Shown here: in pieces, positions 23,885 through 32,991 of the stretch
Numbering within the stretch: position 1 is the stretch's first letter
Layout of the letters: the number at the start of each line of letters is the position of its first letter
Virus record (IMG/VR): IMGVR_UViG_3300006754_000014
Span: 1 to 64,000 of that record
DNA length: 64,000 bases
Direction: 5' to 3' (one strand)
From: a virus
Made by a program: the position numbers and the translations under genes
The notes under the pieces: model-generated
Told to the model about the DNA's origin: nothing
The model's input: the letters and a program-made list of their open reading frames with translations, nothing else
Databases searched by the model: none

Positions 23885-24501
23885 CAGACTACGGCTCCAC
23901 CATTTCCGATTGCGGTCCAGTACTGAACTTGAAGTTCTACTGTGAATTCCTCAATGGTATCGGTTGATTCATAAGAAACATCAATCTGAGAAACATTTGT
24001 TGGGAAAACACCTTCAAATGCATATGACCTTAAGATAGGAATATTAGATGCAGAAGCATTGTTCTTACCTTGAGTATCAGATCTGCCTAGTTGATGGACT
24101 TTTGCAACCTGTTGATATTCAACAGGATTAACATTACCAGCGTTATCACTAACTTTGTTAATGAGGTTCATCCATCGTTCGAATGCGCCACGTAGAACAA
24201 AGTCGGTATCGTTGATAATGGTAACAGTCCATGTATCGAAGGTACGATCGCCAGCAACCTTCAGAATACGACCTCTGAAGGGAACATCGACTGGTGCAAT
24301 GTTTGAAGCGGGTAAAGCGGCTGCCTTACATAGGAATCTTCCTTGATCAGCGAGCAACTTATCAGTTGCTCCGCTGGGAATAGCGTCTTCTGGCCACTCT
24401 AGTTCAACTTCGAATAGATTGGCCCTTACGCCACCACCATCGAGCCTAGAACGAAAATCAAAGATCGTTCTATTATTGGTGGGAATTGGTTGTACTGCCA
24501 T
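23884..24501 (-). CDS. 19: gp19, tail tube protein
   Basis: Stacked hexamers form the inner tube through which DNA passes. 205 aa (T4: 163). Pattern: I-F-D-F-R-S-R-L-D-G-G-G-V-R-A-N-L-F-E-V-E-L near the start, C-K-A-A-A-L-P-A-S-N-I, P-F-R-G-R-I-L-K-V-A-G-D-R-T-F, then D-F-V-L-R-G-A-F-E-R-W-M and G-V-F-P-T-N-V-S-Q-I-D-V. It follows gp18 in T4 order, with a CTAAATA box 22 nt upstream. Confidence 0.95.
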   Translation of the reverse strand: MAVQPIPTNNRTIFDFRSRLDGGGVRANLFEVELEWPEDAIPSGATDKLLADQGRFLCKAAALPASNIAPVDVPFRGRILKVAGDRTFDTWTVTIINDTDFVLRGAFERWMNLINKVSDNAGNVNPVEYQQVAKVHQLGRSDTQGKNNASASNIPILRSYAFEGVFPTNVSQIDVSYESTDTIEEFTVELQVQYWTAIGNGGAVV

Positions 24502-24522
24502 TGGTTTTGGTCTCCTTGATTT

Positions 24523-24529
24523 TATTTAG
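24523..24529 (-). promoter_or_regulatory. Late promoter -10 candidate (CTAAATA)
   Basis: CTAAATA on the minus strand, 22 nt upstream of gp19. Confidence 0.6.
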
Positions 24530-24535
24530 ATATGA

Positions 24536-26737
24536 TCAAACCCTACCAGCAACTTCCTCAAAACTAACTCCAGTGCGTGTAGCAACGAAGGTTAGTGAGA
24601 CGAAGTTAATGGACTTGGCAGGCTTCAAGAAGATGTCTGCCCTAAACTCATTATTATCGATGACGTCTGGTGTGTTATTTGTTTCGTCACAAATAACCAA
24701 GAAGTCGTAGAGACCTCTCTTAGATTGTACGTCACGTAGATAAGGTTCTACGATGTTAACGAAGTTAGCACGAGTAATCTCGTCGTTGAATTCAAATAGC
24801 TGTGACTTGGCAGCATTTTCCAAAGATTGTTCAATTGTAAGGAACAACCTTCTAACATTGATTCTATCGAATGCAGAAGAATAACCAAGTGCAGTCTTAT
24901 CACCGAATAGGAGAATTCCTTGACCTTTCTGGAATATAACTGGGTTAACTCTTGCCTTATACAGTTGATCCCTCTCAGCTTGAGTAGGATTGTATGCAAG
25001 TTTAACTGCATTATTAATAATACCGCGTTGCTGACCTGCAGGTGAGTACCAAGGATAGAAATTAACATTGGTCCTAACCATTAATCCAGCAATATCACCA
25101 TTGGTTGGGATATAACGGAATTCATTATTAAACCTATCATAGGTATACTTGTAACCACTATCAAATATTCCGTAGGAAGATGAGGATAGTGAATTAAAGA
25201 ATCCAAGAGTGTTATTTGTTTGTGTTGTACTATCAGTTACACCAACAATATTCACCCTATGGTTACCGATACAAGCAACACAGTCCTTTCTTTCTCCGGC
25301 AATTGCAAGAAGTCTAGCAGCCTTAGCCTTAGATTCTCCTTCGTCGGTTAATCCTGGACCCATGATTAGGTAATCTACTTCTTCTTCATCTTTGTTCTTG
25401 AAGTAGTTGTATCCAGTAATAAGATTACCTAGAGTTGCGGTCATACCGTTAGTGGCACTGTAATCAACACCTCCACCGATGGTATATGTCTTATTACCAA
25501 TATTGTTAAAGGTATTACCTTGTGCTTTCCTGCCCCAGGAACCATTTGAAATGGTTACCTTGGTCCATGAAGTAGAGAATCCAGAAACTTGTGGTTCTAC
25601 AGCCCAAATAGTATTACCTACACTGGATGGTTCTTTTCCAGCCCAAACATAATTAGAGAAATCTGCAACATAATTCTTATAGTAGATCTTCAAAGGAGCA
25701 TTTGCAGAAGATTGTGCATCAAGTGCCTTGGATAGTGAGATATGCTTCTCAAGGATATTACCCTTGATGCCAGTTACATCTCCATTATCATCAACAATTA
25801 CAACGTGAAGTGCATCGTTCTTACCTTGTCTATCGGTAACGAAAGAGTTATCTGTTGGTTTCGAAGCAATCGAATTCCAATATACAGTACCATTAGCCAA
25901 CCCAAGGGTTTGCTGATCGTACCAATCTAAAGCACTAGCAGCTGTCCTAGCAATTACGGAATCTGCACCCGTTTGATTTGCTCCAGAATTATTTACTAAG
26001 TAGATAGTTCCCGACTTAGCATACGAATAAGTTCCACCCTTTTCATAAGATACCGCCGTTTCCGTACCAGCATAAGATACCCTAGATGTAACTCGTACAT
26101 TAATTGAACTATTACTATTTGATGCATCCGTTGTAACACCAGTGATAATACCTTTTAGATATCCACTGAATGTTTCTACAGTACCATCTGTATTTGGCAG
26201 AGAAACTGCTGCAAGAGCAGTCGTAACACCATAACCAATCGTAGCACCACATCCAGCAAGACTGGTTGTAGCAATACCAATGATTTGGTCTGCCGCATTG
26301 TCAACCACACAGACTTTTAATCCATCTGACCAGGATCCTGGGTTCTTTCCAGCCCAGAACCAGGTACTATCTGTTTGATGGTTGTCAACGTAATCTTCAT
26401 AATTTAGAACTTGTAAACTTGTTGTATTGGTTACAGCGACACCAGCATTCGCATTACTGAGTTCGGTGTCTCCAGCCCTAACAACTTTAATAATACCGCC
26501 ATAGCTTAAAAATGCGCTTGCGGTCATCCAGTACTCATACTGGGCATCGGTGCTAACTGGTTTACCAAAAGTATCAATGAGATCTTGCTCATTTTGAACT
26601 AAGATTGGTTCATTAACTGGACCCTGTGTAAAAGGGCCTGCAATAGCGCCAATATTGTCAAGGACATTTTCGGCTCTTCCTACAGTTAAATCAACCTCCC
26701 TGGTAAGTACACCTGGAGAAAGTAACGCTACCGCCAT
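24536..26737 (-). CDS. 18: gp18, contractile tail sheath protein
   Basis: Sheath subunit that contracts to drive the tube into the host. 733 aa (T4: 659). N-terminus L-L-S-P-G-V-L-T-R-E-V-D and the segment G-A-I-A-G-P-F-T-Q-G-P are sheath hallmarks; the conserved C-terminal domain holds F-I-L-type S-R-A-N-F-V-N-I-V-E-P-Y-L-R-D-V-Q-S-K-R-G-L-Y-D-F-L-V. Thr/Ser-rich insertions (190-450) form the surface-exposed protease-resistant domains. Confidence 0.96.
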   Translation of the reverse strand: MAVALLSPGVLTREVDLTVGRAENVLDNIGAIAGPFTQGPVNEPILVQNEQDLIDTFGKPVSTDAQYEYWMTASAFLSYGGIIKVVRAGDTELSNANAGVAVTNTTSLQVLNYEDYVDNHQTDSTWFWAGKNPGSWSDGLKVCVVDNAADQIIGIATTSLAGCGATIGYGVTTALAAVSLPNTDGTVETFSGYLKGIITGVTTDASNSNSSINVRVTSRVSYAGTETAVSYEKGGTYSYAKSGTIYLVNNSGANQTGADSVIARTAASALDWYDQQTLGLANGTVYWNSIASKPTDNSFVTDRQGKNDALHVVIVDDNGDVTGIKGNILEKHISLSKALDAQSSANAPLKIYYKNYVADFSNYVWAGKEPSSVGNTIWAVEPQVSGFSTSWTKVTISNGSWGRKAQGNTFNNIGNKTYTIGGGVDYSATNGMTATLGNLITGYNYFKNKDEEEVDYLIMGPGLTDEGESKAKAARLLAIAGERKDCVACIGNHRVNIVGVTDSTTQTNNTLGFFNSLSSSSYGIFDSGYKYTYDRFNNEFRYIPTNGDIAGLMVRTNVNFYPWYSPAGQQRGIINNAVKLAYNPTQAERDQLYKARVNPVIFQKGQGILLFGDKTALGYSSAFDRINVRRLFLTIEQSLENAAKSQLFEFNDEITRANFVNIVEPYLRDVQSKRGLYDFLVICDETNNTPDVIDNNEFRADIFLKPAKSINFVSLTFVATRTGVSFEEVAGRV

Positions 26738-26769
26738 TGTAGTCTCCTCTGAGATTTATTTCCTAAAGA

Positions 26770-26776
26770 TATTTAG
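26770..26776 (-). promoter_or_regulatory. Late promoter -10 candidate (CTAAATA)
   Basis: CTAAATA on the minus strand, 33 nt upstream of gp18, in the 79-nt gap after the zinc-finger gene. Confidence 0.6.
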
Positions 26777-26816
26777 AATTTATGACTTTTTCGTTGGGGA
26801 AACAATACATGAACAA

Positions 26817-27044
26817 CTACCAGTCTGGATATATCCAATCACTAAATGTTCTACGTTCTTTTCTAGTTTTTACAATTCTTTTTATGGTACACATCTTACA
26901 TTCATACGAATAAGCAGAAGGATAATTCTTTCTATCTTTACGTGTTAAATAAAATCCATCAATCAGATCCTTTATTTCTCCACAAACTCTACATTTCCTT
27001 TCTGTAAGTAAATGTTCTAAATCAAATTGATCTTCTAAATTCAT
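26817..27044 (-). CDS. Small zinc-ribbon-like protein
   Basis: 75 aa with two CxxC pairs, R-K-C-R-V-C-G-E (about 17-23) and Y-E-C-K-M-C-T-I (about 48-54), forming a likely Cys4 zinc site, then a basic tail K-R-I-V-K-T-R-K-E-R-R. The layout resembles the zinc part of HNH or endonuclease VII-like phage proteins but lacks a visible HNH His-Asn core. It starts directly at the stop of gp17. Nucleic-acid binding is inferred. Confidence 0.72.
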   Translation of the reverse strand: MNLEDQFDLEHLLTERKCRVCGEIKDLIDGFYLTRKDRKNYPSAYSYECKMCTIKRIVKTRKERRTFSDWIYPDW

Positions 27045-28691
27045 CTAGTAATACTCCCACATATAAGATCTATCACCATATTCATCTACTGTCCATCTAT
27101 CTCCATCTGCATCTACAAATGATTTATCTTCATTCAACCCATCAGATACAAATCCAAATGGTGCCATATCTTGTTCTATAGCATTTTTCTGTTCATCATA
27201 TAATCTCTTTCTTACATCTTGATCTGTCAATTCCTTAAAATAGTCTTGACATACTAACCAAGCATATATGACCAGACACATTGCAAGGTCATCATTACAA
27301 CCTTCTTCTGCCTCAAAAGAATTACTCTTAGATATAAAAGTAGTTAATTCTGAAATACAGTCATAATCAGTAAATAACAACTTATCAGACTCAATCATAG
27401 TCTTGAGATTCAATGATCCAACCTTTTTAACAGTTTTGGACATCTTAACTCCTAGTTGAGTCTTCTTACCAGAAAACCCTTGTCCAATAACTTGTCCAGC
27501 ACGTCCTCTCATTGAAGACATCAAAAGATTAGAATATTCGAGATCATAATTTAAAATAGACGCAACTTGATCTCCAATATCATTTACTTCACATAAAATG
27601 AATGCATTATTATATGCTTTACATGTTTCCCATATAATGTTAGGGAATAACATTGGTTTAATATCATTTTTTCTATACTTACAAACCAGTCTATGAGGAA
27701 AAGTAGTAATATCAATAACTACAAAAGCAGAATAATCTTCTCCAACACCACGAGCAACGTCTACTGTACAAAGATAATCATGATCAGCTTCTGGTTCAAC
27801 ATAAACATCTATACCATTCCCACTCTTTAGGGGAGAATCATATACTAAAGATCTTAATTTTGATGGAGATATAAGAGTATCAACAGATCCTAAGAATTCA
27901 CATTCAAACTCAACTTTAAACTGCTGTTCTGAAGTGTTTGCAATGGTTTGTCTTCTCCATTCATCATCCCTACCAGGAACTTCAGACCAATGAACTTCAG
28001 TAGTCTGATACTCATTCCTATCTTCTTCTGCATCATGCCACATGCGATAAAAATGATTCATACCCTTAGGGGTAGAAACAATTATAATCTTGGTTGATTT
28101 ACCAGATGAAATTGTAGGATAAACTGAACTGAAGAAATCCTCCGCAATATGATTAGGAACGAATGCAAATTCGTCTAAGAATATGATGTTAAAAGTCATA
28201 CCCCGAACTGCAGCAGCAGATGTAGATGCTGCCATAATCTTAGAACCGTTCTCCAGTTCTAAACTACCTTTGTTCCATACAAGAATACCCTGTTGCATCC
28301 ACTTAGGTAAATTCTCATATGCAGTCTGCAATCTTGCTAACAAGTCTCTTGCAGTTGATGCCTTGTTTGCGAGAATACCAATATTAACATTGTCATTAAA
28401 CAAAGCATAATGAAGTAGATATGATACAGACGTAGTAGACTTACCAGTCTGACGAGGCATCATGCAAATATTAAATCTATTTGCGTGAAACTTTTTAATT
28501 AACTTTTCTTGGAATGGCCACATATCAAAAGGCACAAGACCTTCATCAACGTTTACAATCTTAATAAATTTTCTAGCGAAATATACGGGATCATCTTTGC
28601 ACTTGATGAATTCCTTAATCTGTTCTTCGTGAAATTCAATTGGCGTATTCGCTTTCTTTAAAAGCGGATTACCAAGATATACATCAGGCAT
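27045..28691 (-). CDS. 17: gp17, terminase large subunit
   Basis: DNA-packaging motor: N-terminal ATPase and C-terminal nuclease. 548 aa (T4: 610). Walker A P-R-Q-T-G-K-S (79-85), Walker B I-I-F-L-D-E-F-A-F (Asp173, Glu174), coupling motif I-V-S-T-P-K-G. RuvC-like nuclease acidic residues lie in T-V-D-V-A-R-G-V-G-E-D-Y-S-A, I-L-C-E-V-N-D-I-G-D-Q and G-C-N-D-D-L-A. It docks to gp20 and works with gp16. Weak GTAAATA box 24 nt upstream. Confidence 0.97.
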   Translation of the reverse strand: MPDVYLGNPLLKKANTPIEFHEEQIKEFIKCKDDPVYFARKFIKIVNVDEGLVPFDMWPFQEKLIKKFHANRFNICMMPRQTGKSTTSVSYLLHYALFNDNVNIGILANKASTARDLLARLQTAYENLPKWMQQGILVWNKGSLELENGSKIMAASTSAAAVRGMTFNIIFLDEFAFVPNHIAEDFFSSVYPTISSGKSTKIIIVSTPKGMNHFYRMWHDAEEDRNEYQTTEVHWSEVPGRDDEWRRQTIANTSEQQFKVEFECEFLGSVDTLISPSKLRSLVYDSPLKSGNGIDVYVEPEADHDYLCTVDVARGVGEDYSAFVVIDITTFPHRLVCKYRKNDIKPMLFPNIIWETCKAYNNAFILCEVNDIGDQVASILNYDLEYSNLLMSSMRGRAGQVIGQGFSGKKTQLGVKMSKTVKKVGSLNLKTMIESDKLLFTDYDCISELTTFISKSNSFEAEEGCNDDLAMCLVIYAWLVCQDYFKELTDQDVRKRLYDEQKNAIEQDMAPFGFVSDGLNEDKSFVDADGDRWTVDEYGDRSYMWEYY

Positions 28692-28701
28692 AATAAAACT
28701 C

Positions 28702-28872
28702 CTACGTCATTTCATATTTACCAAAATTTAGATGTCCCTTTGGCTCTTTTAGTAGTTTCTTATTGTGTTCTATGGTCATATCATATAGTTTTTTTAAATT
28801 ATCTGCGGTTTCTTTTAACTTCTGAATCTCTCTATCTACCTCCCCTTTGGTATGACTGGTTGAGATGGTCAT
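28702..28872 (-). CDS. Small coiled-coil protein, 56 aa
   Basis: Starts MTISTSHTKGEVDREIQKLK and continues with a Leu/Lys-rich helix (E-T-A-D-N-L-K-K-L-Y-D-M-T-I-E-H-N-K-K-L-L-K-E), ending G-H-L-N-F-G-K-Y-E-M-T. It overlaps the 3' end of the 120-aa gene by 41 nt and precedes gp17 by 10 nt. It fills a gap that would otherwise be non-coding. Function unknown. Confidence 0.6.
   Translation of the reverse strand: MTISTSHTKGEVDREIQKLKETADNLKKLYDMTIEHNKKLLKEPKGHLNFGKYEMT
28715..28721 (-). promoter_or_regulatory. Weak late promoter candidate (GTAAATA)
   Basis: GTAAATA, one base off the usual set, 24 nt upstream of gp17 and inside the end of the small coiled-coil gene. Confidence 0.35.
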
Positions 28873-29194
28873 TAGTCTGGCCCTTTGATTGTTTTTCTTC
28901 CGGCATCTGGATCAAAGGCATGTTCGGATTTAAATGCGAAACGGTTCTATTATAGAGAATAGCTCCTGGATATACTTTGCGTACGGCATCAAGTACATCT
29001 TTTTTTGTTGGCATTCTTGTTTGAGGGAAAAACATTTGGCTTACATATGTTTTTGATCTCCAACCAAATACAACTGTTAGGATTTGCCCAGTCTTTGATT
29101 GAAGCCTATGTAATTCGTTAAGATCTACCTTTTTGTTTTTCTCTTCTTTAAATTGTTTTAGGAGTTCCTGTACCCACTTGGTTTTATCGGACAT
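28832..29194 (-). CDS. Hypothetical protein, 120 aa
   Basis: Basic protein: N-terminal helix W-V-Q-E-L-L-K-Q-F-K-E-E-K-N-K-K, middle V-V-F-G-W-R-S-K-T-Y-V-S-Q-M-F-F-P-Q-T-R, then D-A-V-R-K-V-Y-P-G-A-I-L-Y. C-terminal 25 residues are Gln/Gly/Arg-rich. It sits between gp16 and gp17 and has its own TATAAATA box, so it is made late and might belong to packaging. Function unknown. Confidence 0.75.
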   Translation of the reverse strand: MSDKTKWVQELLKQFKEEKNKKVDLNELHRLQSKTGQILTVVFGWRSKTYVSQMFFPQTRMPTKKDVLDAVRKVYPGAILYNRTVSHLNPNMPLIQMPEEKQSKGQTNDHLNQSYQRGGR

Positions 29195-29223
29195 ATTGCA
29201 TGACAGAGACAGATACCTACTTA

Positions 29224-29231
29224 TATTTATA
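29224..29231 (-). promoter_or_regulatory. Late promoter -10 box (TATAAATA)
   Basis: TATAAATA on the minus strand, 30 nt upstream of the 120-aa gene at 29194. Confidence 0.7.
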
Positions 29232-29661
29232 TTTTCTTATTATTGTCGGTTTGTTGTTTCAATAATTTCGATAATTCACTAGTGGACCCAACAAAAAGTG
29301 CATTAGTAACATTCGTTGGACCAGATTTGTCTTCATCCAAATCTTTCATTTTCTTATGCAAATCAGCAAGTTTATCCGTTGTGTCTGAGACGCTTTTAAG
29401 GATTTGACCTACTACTTCATAAGCTCTTGGAGAATCAGTTTCTTGAGCTAACTCTAAAACACCGTTTAATGCTTCTTGTCCCTTTTCAATTAACGAATAT
29501 AAATTACCCCTAGTATAATCATAGTCCTTACCTATATCAATACCAGAAGATTTTATTTCATCAACTGTTTTTTTAAATTTAGTAACTTCGGCTTCAATAA
29601 TAGGTCCAGTAGTACTGGGAAGATTAAATTCACTATTTAAAGCATTATATTTTTCTTTCAT
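29227..29661 (-). CDS. 16: gp16, terminase small subunit
   Basis: Packaging-initiation subunit that stimulates gp17. The central helical hairpin matches T4 gp16: Y-D-Y-T-R-G-N-L-Y-S-L-I-E-K-G, then D-S-P-R-A-Y-E-V-V-G-Q-I-L-K-S-V and T-D-K-L-A-D-L-H-K-K-M-K-D-L. 144 aa (T4: 164). It begins 2 nt after the gp15 stop and occupies its T4 position. Confidence 0.9.
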   Translation of the reverse strand: MKEKYNALNSEFNLPSTTGPIIEAEVTKFKKTVDEIKSSGIDIGKDYDYTRGNLYSLIEKGQEALNGVLELAQETDSPRAYEVVGQILKSVSDTTDKLADLHKKMKDLDEDKSGPTNVTNALFVGSTSELSKLLKQQTDNNKKI

Positions 29662-29663
29662 AA

Positions 29664-30716
29664 TTAAACGTCTTCATTTTGAGATGGACTATACTGTTTG
29701 AAGTCTTGGAAGAATGAAGTGGTTTCATTGAATCCAAAATCATCACCCATTTCGATCAAATCATCATCAGCAGATGTGATAAGATTTACGGGTTGACCAG
29801 CAACATGTTCTGCAACAGCTGTCTGATCTTGACCTCTCTTGACTTTAAGTGTATTACCAGTCTTAGATCTGACATATAGTTCCTCATCATTTATATTAAT
29901 ATAAGTTTCTTTACTGATACCACTAGCACTAACAACCTTAATGGTAGTATCCTCAAGACCTACATTCTCGGAGAGAGTAGTAACAGCGTCATCGTTATAA
30001 TCTGTTGTTGCCCTTGGAGTAACAGCATATCTCATCTCCCTTCTTGGATTCTTCGTATCCATATTGGTCATATAATCAATAGTAGACCTCTTGATAATAC
30101 CACTGGAATCTGTAGGAATTGGTCCAAACAAATAAGTCTGAGCAGTAAAAGCTAAAGTATAAACAATAACTCTTCTACTAGAATAATCACCTTCATAATC
30201 ATCTTGCATTGAAATATTATCTAAGATAACTGGAATATCTCTTTTTTCTCCAATTTCTTTAATTAAATTAACTGTTAAAGTAAAATGTGGTTGGAAATAT
30301 GGTACAACCTGTTCTACAAGTTGAAGTGCATCTTCATTTGTTTTTGCCATAAGTGACAACTCAAATTTCACATCATATGGAACAGGCATATAAACTTTTC
30401 TAGTAGCAGTTTTTTCGCCTATAGGTACAGTTTTAAATGATTGAGTTGTTGAAGTCTTTCTTCTTGGAGCATACTCAATACCAGTCATCTCAAAAGATAA
30501 CCTAGGTAAAGTAATCTGAACAGGTTTATTTAAATCTGCATCTTGTTGTTCAATACGTGCTAAAAATTTCTGTGTCGGTCCATAGGCCAAAGGAACCTTC
30601 ATCCGGCTGATAGTCTTAGAATCGCCATCAACTTTCCGAATTTCTATTTTATTAAAGAGACTACCAAAACTAATAACAGTTTTTCTCAATATGGAGTGAT
30701 AGAAATATTCAAACAC
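29664..30716 (-). CDS. 15: gp15, tail sheath stabiliser / tail completion protein
   Basis: Caps the finished tail and joins it to the neck. 350 aa (T4: 272). The N-terminal part (F-E-Y-F-Y-H-S-I-L-R-K-T-V-I-S-F-G-S-L-F-N) and R-R-V-I-V-Y-T-L-A-F-T-A-Q-T-Y-L-F-G-P fit the family. The extra length is a C-terminal-half insertion (about 245-315) holding an I-N-D-E-E-L-Y-V motif followed by K-R-G-Q and H-V-A-G, a small beta module also found in gp7 and the DUF4815 protein. Confidence 0.9.
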   Translation of the reverse strand: MFEYFYHSILRKTVISFGSLFNKIEIRKVDGDSKTISRMKVPLAYGPTQKFLARIEQQDADLNKPVQITLPRLSFEMTGIEYAPRRKTSTTQSFKTVPIGEKTATRKVYMPVPYDVKFELSLMAKTNEDALQLVEQVVPYFQPHFTLTVNLIKEIGEKRDIPVILDNISMQDDYEGDYSSRRVIVYTLAFTAQTYLFGPIPTDSSGIIKRSTIDYMTNMDTKNPRREMRYAVTPRATTDYNDDAVTTLSENVGLEDTTIKVVSASGISKETYININDEELYVRSKTGNTLKVKRGQDQTAVAEHVAGQPVNLITSADDDLIEMGDDFGFNETTSFFQDFKQYSPSQNEDV

Positions 30717-30740
30717 TTTTTTAGATCTTTCTAATAGTAC

Positions 30741-30747
30741 TATTTAA
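30741..30747 (-). promoter_or_regulatory. Late promoter candidate (TTAAATA)
   Basis: TTAAATA on the minus strand, 25 nt upstream of gp15. Confidence 0.4.
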
Positions 30748-30751
30748 CAGT

Positions 30752-32122
30752 TTAAACTTCACCGAAAGGATTGCGTTCAGTAAAGTCCAAAATGCCATCT
30801 GCCGATGTTTGTATTGGAATGTTCTCAGCAAATGTATCATCTTGATCCTGCTGTTCTGATTGTTGAGACTTCAGTATATAAACAGCACCAGATTCAGCTC
30901 CTGTTATAGTTTCCCCTTTACTAAAGATACCAGTAGCTATTCCCACTCTAAGAACACCAGATCCATCCCACCACTTCTTAACCAAAGCAGTGGCACCAGT
31001 TGTTCCACCAGTTACTTTTTCATTGTAAACATAAGTTCCACCTGTAGCCGTAGTTGGTCCAGTGAGTGTAATTGTTGGTGCAAGAGTATATCCAGCACCT
31101 GCATTAGTAACATATATTGCAGTAACAATACCAGAAGTACTCATTGTTGCAATACCTGTTGCAGTTACCGTAACTCCTGTTCCAAGAGGAGCAGAGAATG
31201 TAACTGTTGGAGTACCAGAATAATTAGTTCCACCATTAGTAACAGTAACAACCCCAACAGCACCAGTCGTAGCAATTCCAACTGTGGCAGCAACTCCTAC
31301 CCCATAACCATCACCAGTATTGAATATGACCGCAGGAGCAGATGAATATCCAGTACCTGGATTTGTAATATAAATCGCATCTACAGAATTATCATCTAAA
31401 ATTGCATATCCAGTTGCAGTTGTTCCAGATCCAGGAGCTGCAAATGTTACAGTAGGGGCAGTAATGAATCCATATCCCCCATCCAATAACGTAACATACT
31501 GGACACCACCATTTCTAACTGTAGTAATACCAGTAGCAGTAGTACCTGTAGAAGCTAGATTTAATCTTTCGGTATATCCAATTTCTATTATTTCATCATC
31601 AATTGCAGCAACTCCAGTGTCAACAACTTCATCTTCATAACGGAAGAGTTCACACTTAAGTTTATAAACGTAATTCTTTTTTAGTTGATAGAATGGATCT
31701 TCGTGTTCAACGAATTTGATCTCAAACAATCTATCACCTAATGGAAAATATATTAAATCTCCTTCTTTTGGTCTAGTGGAAAGTTTTATATTTGCCTCGT
31801 CTTTCATTAAGGGAGCGATATAAGTTTCAAATCTCTCTCTAGAAATAGTAAGAGTTAAATCATCTTCAATAGATAATCCAAACTTAGAGAATACATCTCC
31901 AGCTCCTTCATATCCAGCAAAAGTTTCAACATAAGCCTCTATAGGATAAGCATCATCAAATTTAGACTGAATAACTTCCTGTATTACAGTGTTTGTTGTC
32001 ATATATTTACGAGGAATATAATAACATTCGACACCATAAATTTTAATCTGTTCATTTACTAGACTCTGAACAAGATTTTGCTCTGTTTTTGAGCCTTGTA
32101 GAAAATATGGGTTAAGTACCAT
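30752..32122 (-). CDS. 14: gp14, neck protein
   Basis: Head-completion neck protein acting with gp13. 456 aa against 256 in T4. Family signature at the start: N-P-Y-F-L-Q-G-S-K-T-E-Q-N-L-V-Q-S-L-V-N-E and I-K-I-Y-G-V-E-C-Y-Y-I-P-R. The extra length is a block (about 195-400) of G-x-G-Y-x-x-A-P-x-V-T-F-type beta repeats, at least four copies, rich in Gly, Thr and Val. Such repeats could form surface decoration of the neck. Confidence 0.92.
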   Translation of the reverse strand: MVLNPYFLQGSKTEQNLVQSLVNEQIKIYGVECYYIPRKYMTTNTVIQEVIQSKFDDAYPIEAYVETFAGYEGAGDVFSKFGLSIEDDLTLTISRERFETYIAPLMKDEANIKLSTRPKEGDLIYFPLGDRLFEIKFVEHEDPFYQLKKNYVYKLKCELFRYEDEVVDTGVAAIDDEIIEIGYTERLNLASTGTTATGITTVRNGGVQYVTLLDGGYGFITAPTVTFAAPGSGTTATGYAILDDNSVDAIYITNPGTGYSSAPAVIFNTGDGYGVGVAATVGIATTGAVGVVTVTNGGTNYSGTPTVTFSAPLGTGVTVTATGIATMSTSGIVTAIYVTNAGAGYTLAPTITLTGPTTATGGTYVYNEKVTGGTTGATALVKKWWDGSGVLRVGIATGIFSKGETITGAESGAVYILKSQQSEQQDQDDTFAENIPIQTSADGILDFTERNPFGEV

Positions 32123-32129
32123 AACTTTT

Positions 32130-32972
32130 TTAACCTATCAGATCGAATGGTGGAGTCTCATAAGTATTAGACATTTTCTCCATTATGGCGTCTAATTCCT
32201 TTTGTCCATCCTCATAAATCTCTCTACCATTAAGTTCTATTCCACCTGGAAGTTTAACGCCTTGAAATTTAATAAGATTTTGTCCCCATTGTTTCTTAAG
32301 AAGAGCAGTTACATATATTTTTAAGAATGAATCATTCCAAACCTTATAGAAATCATTAGGATCTAATGCCCTGTAACAATCAACAACCAAATAATCATCC
32401 ACACTAGCTTCTGTCCAGTCCATATCAATATACAATCTATCTTGACGTTGGTTAAACCTAACCATTTTCAATGGATTTAGAAGCCAATCAATATCTTCCA
32501 TTTTAGTTTTCACCATATCATAAGATAACAATTCAATGGAATCAAAATAATAGATATCATTCAAGAAAATTTGATATTTGATATTAAACAAACTAGATCC
32601 AATAGTAGAAGAACCACTAAGTCGGAAAAGTTTATTAATTCCTATAATTGAAGAAGGTATTTGAACATAATTAGCATTCTCATACCAAGAGAAATTAGTC
32701 GAAACTCCAACAATTGAAGAACTGGCTGTTTCTGTTGATATGCCCGTTCCACCCGAACCTTGTGCCCTACCTCTATCAATCATTTCTTGTGTGACTTGGA
32801 TTTTCAAATAAGTTTGAATAACCCCATCAAAATGCCGTTCCTGAAAATACTGAACAGCATCATCAATAATATCATCGACTTGTTCATCAGCAACATTAAT
32901 CTCCAAGACAGGAGCGCCAAGTTTTCTCTTAGCGTAATCTATTAGTTCTGATCTTGAAGTTGGTTGCGCCAT
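32130..32972 (-). CDS. 13: gp13, neck protein
   Basis: Head-completion/neck protein that closes the packaged head for tail joining. 280 aa (T4: 309). Typical start: S-R-S-E-L-I-D-Y-A-K-R-K-L-G-A-P-V-L-E-I-N-V, then D-D-A-V-Q-Y-F-Q-E-R-H-F-D-G. C-terminal K-K-Q-W-G-Q-N-L-I-K-F and P-G-G-I-E-L-N-G-R also fit. Late box ATAAATA 21 nt upstream. Confidence 0.93.
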   Translation of the reverse strand: MAQPTSRSELIDYAKRKLGAPVLEINVADEQVDDIIDDAVQYFQERHFDGVIQTYLKIQVTQEMIDRGRAQGSGGTGISTETASSSIVGVSTNFSWYENANYVQIPSSIIGINKLFRLSGSSTIGSSLFNIKYQIFLNDIYYFDSIELLSYDMVKTKMEDIDWLLNPLKMVRFNQRQDRLYIDMDWTEASVDDYLVVDCYRALDPNDFYKVWNDSFLKIYVTALLKKQWGQNLIKFQGVKLPGGIELNGREIYEDGQKELDAIMEKMSNTYETPPFDLIG

Positions 32973-32991
32973 TTTTAGTCTTTCCCTGTTA

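Noticed and set aside
30860-31345. Plus-strand frame of 161 codons, very Ser/Asn/Cys-rich
   Set aside because: It is the complement of the Gly/Thr repeat block of gp14; the composition simply mirrors those codons.
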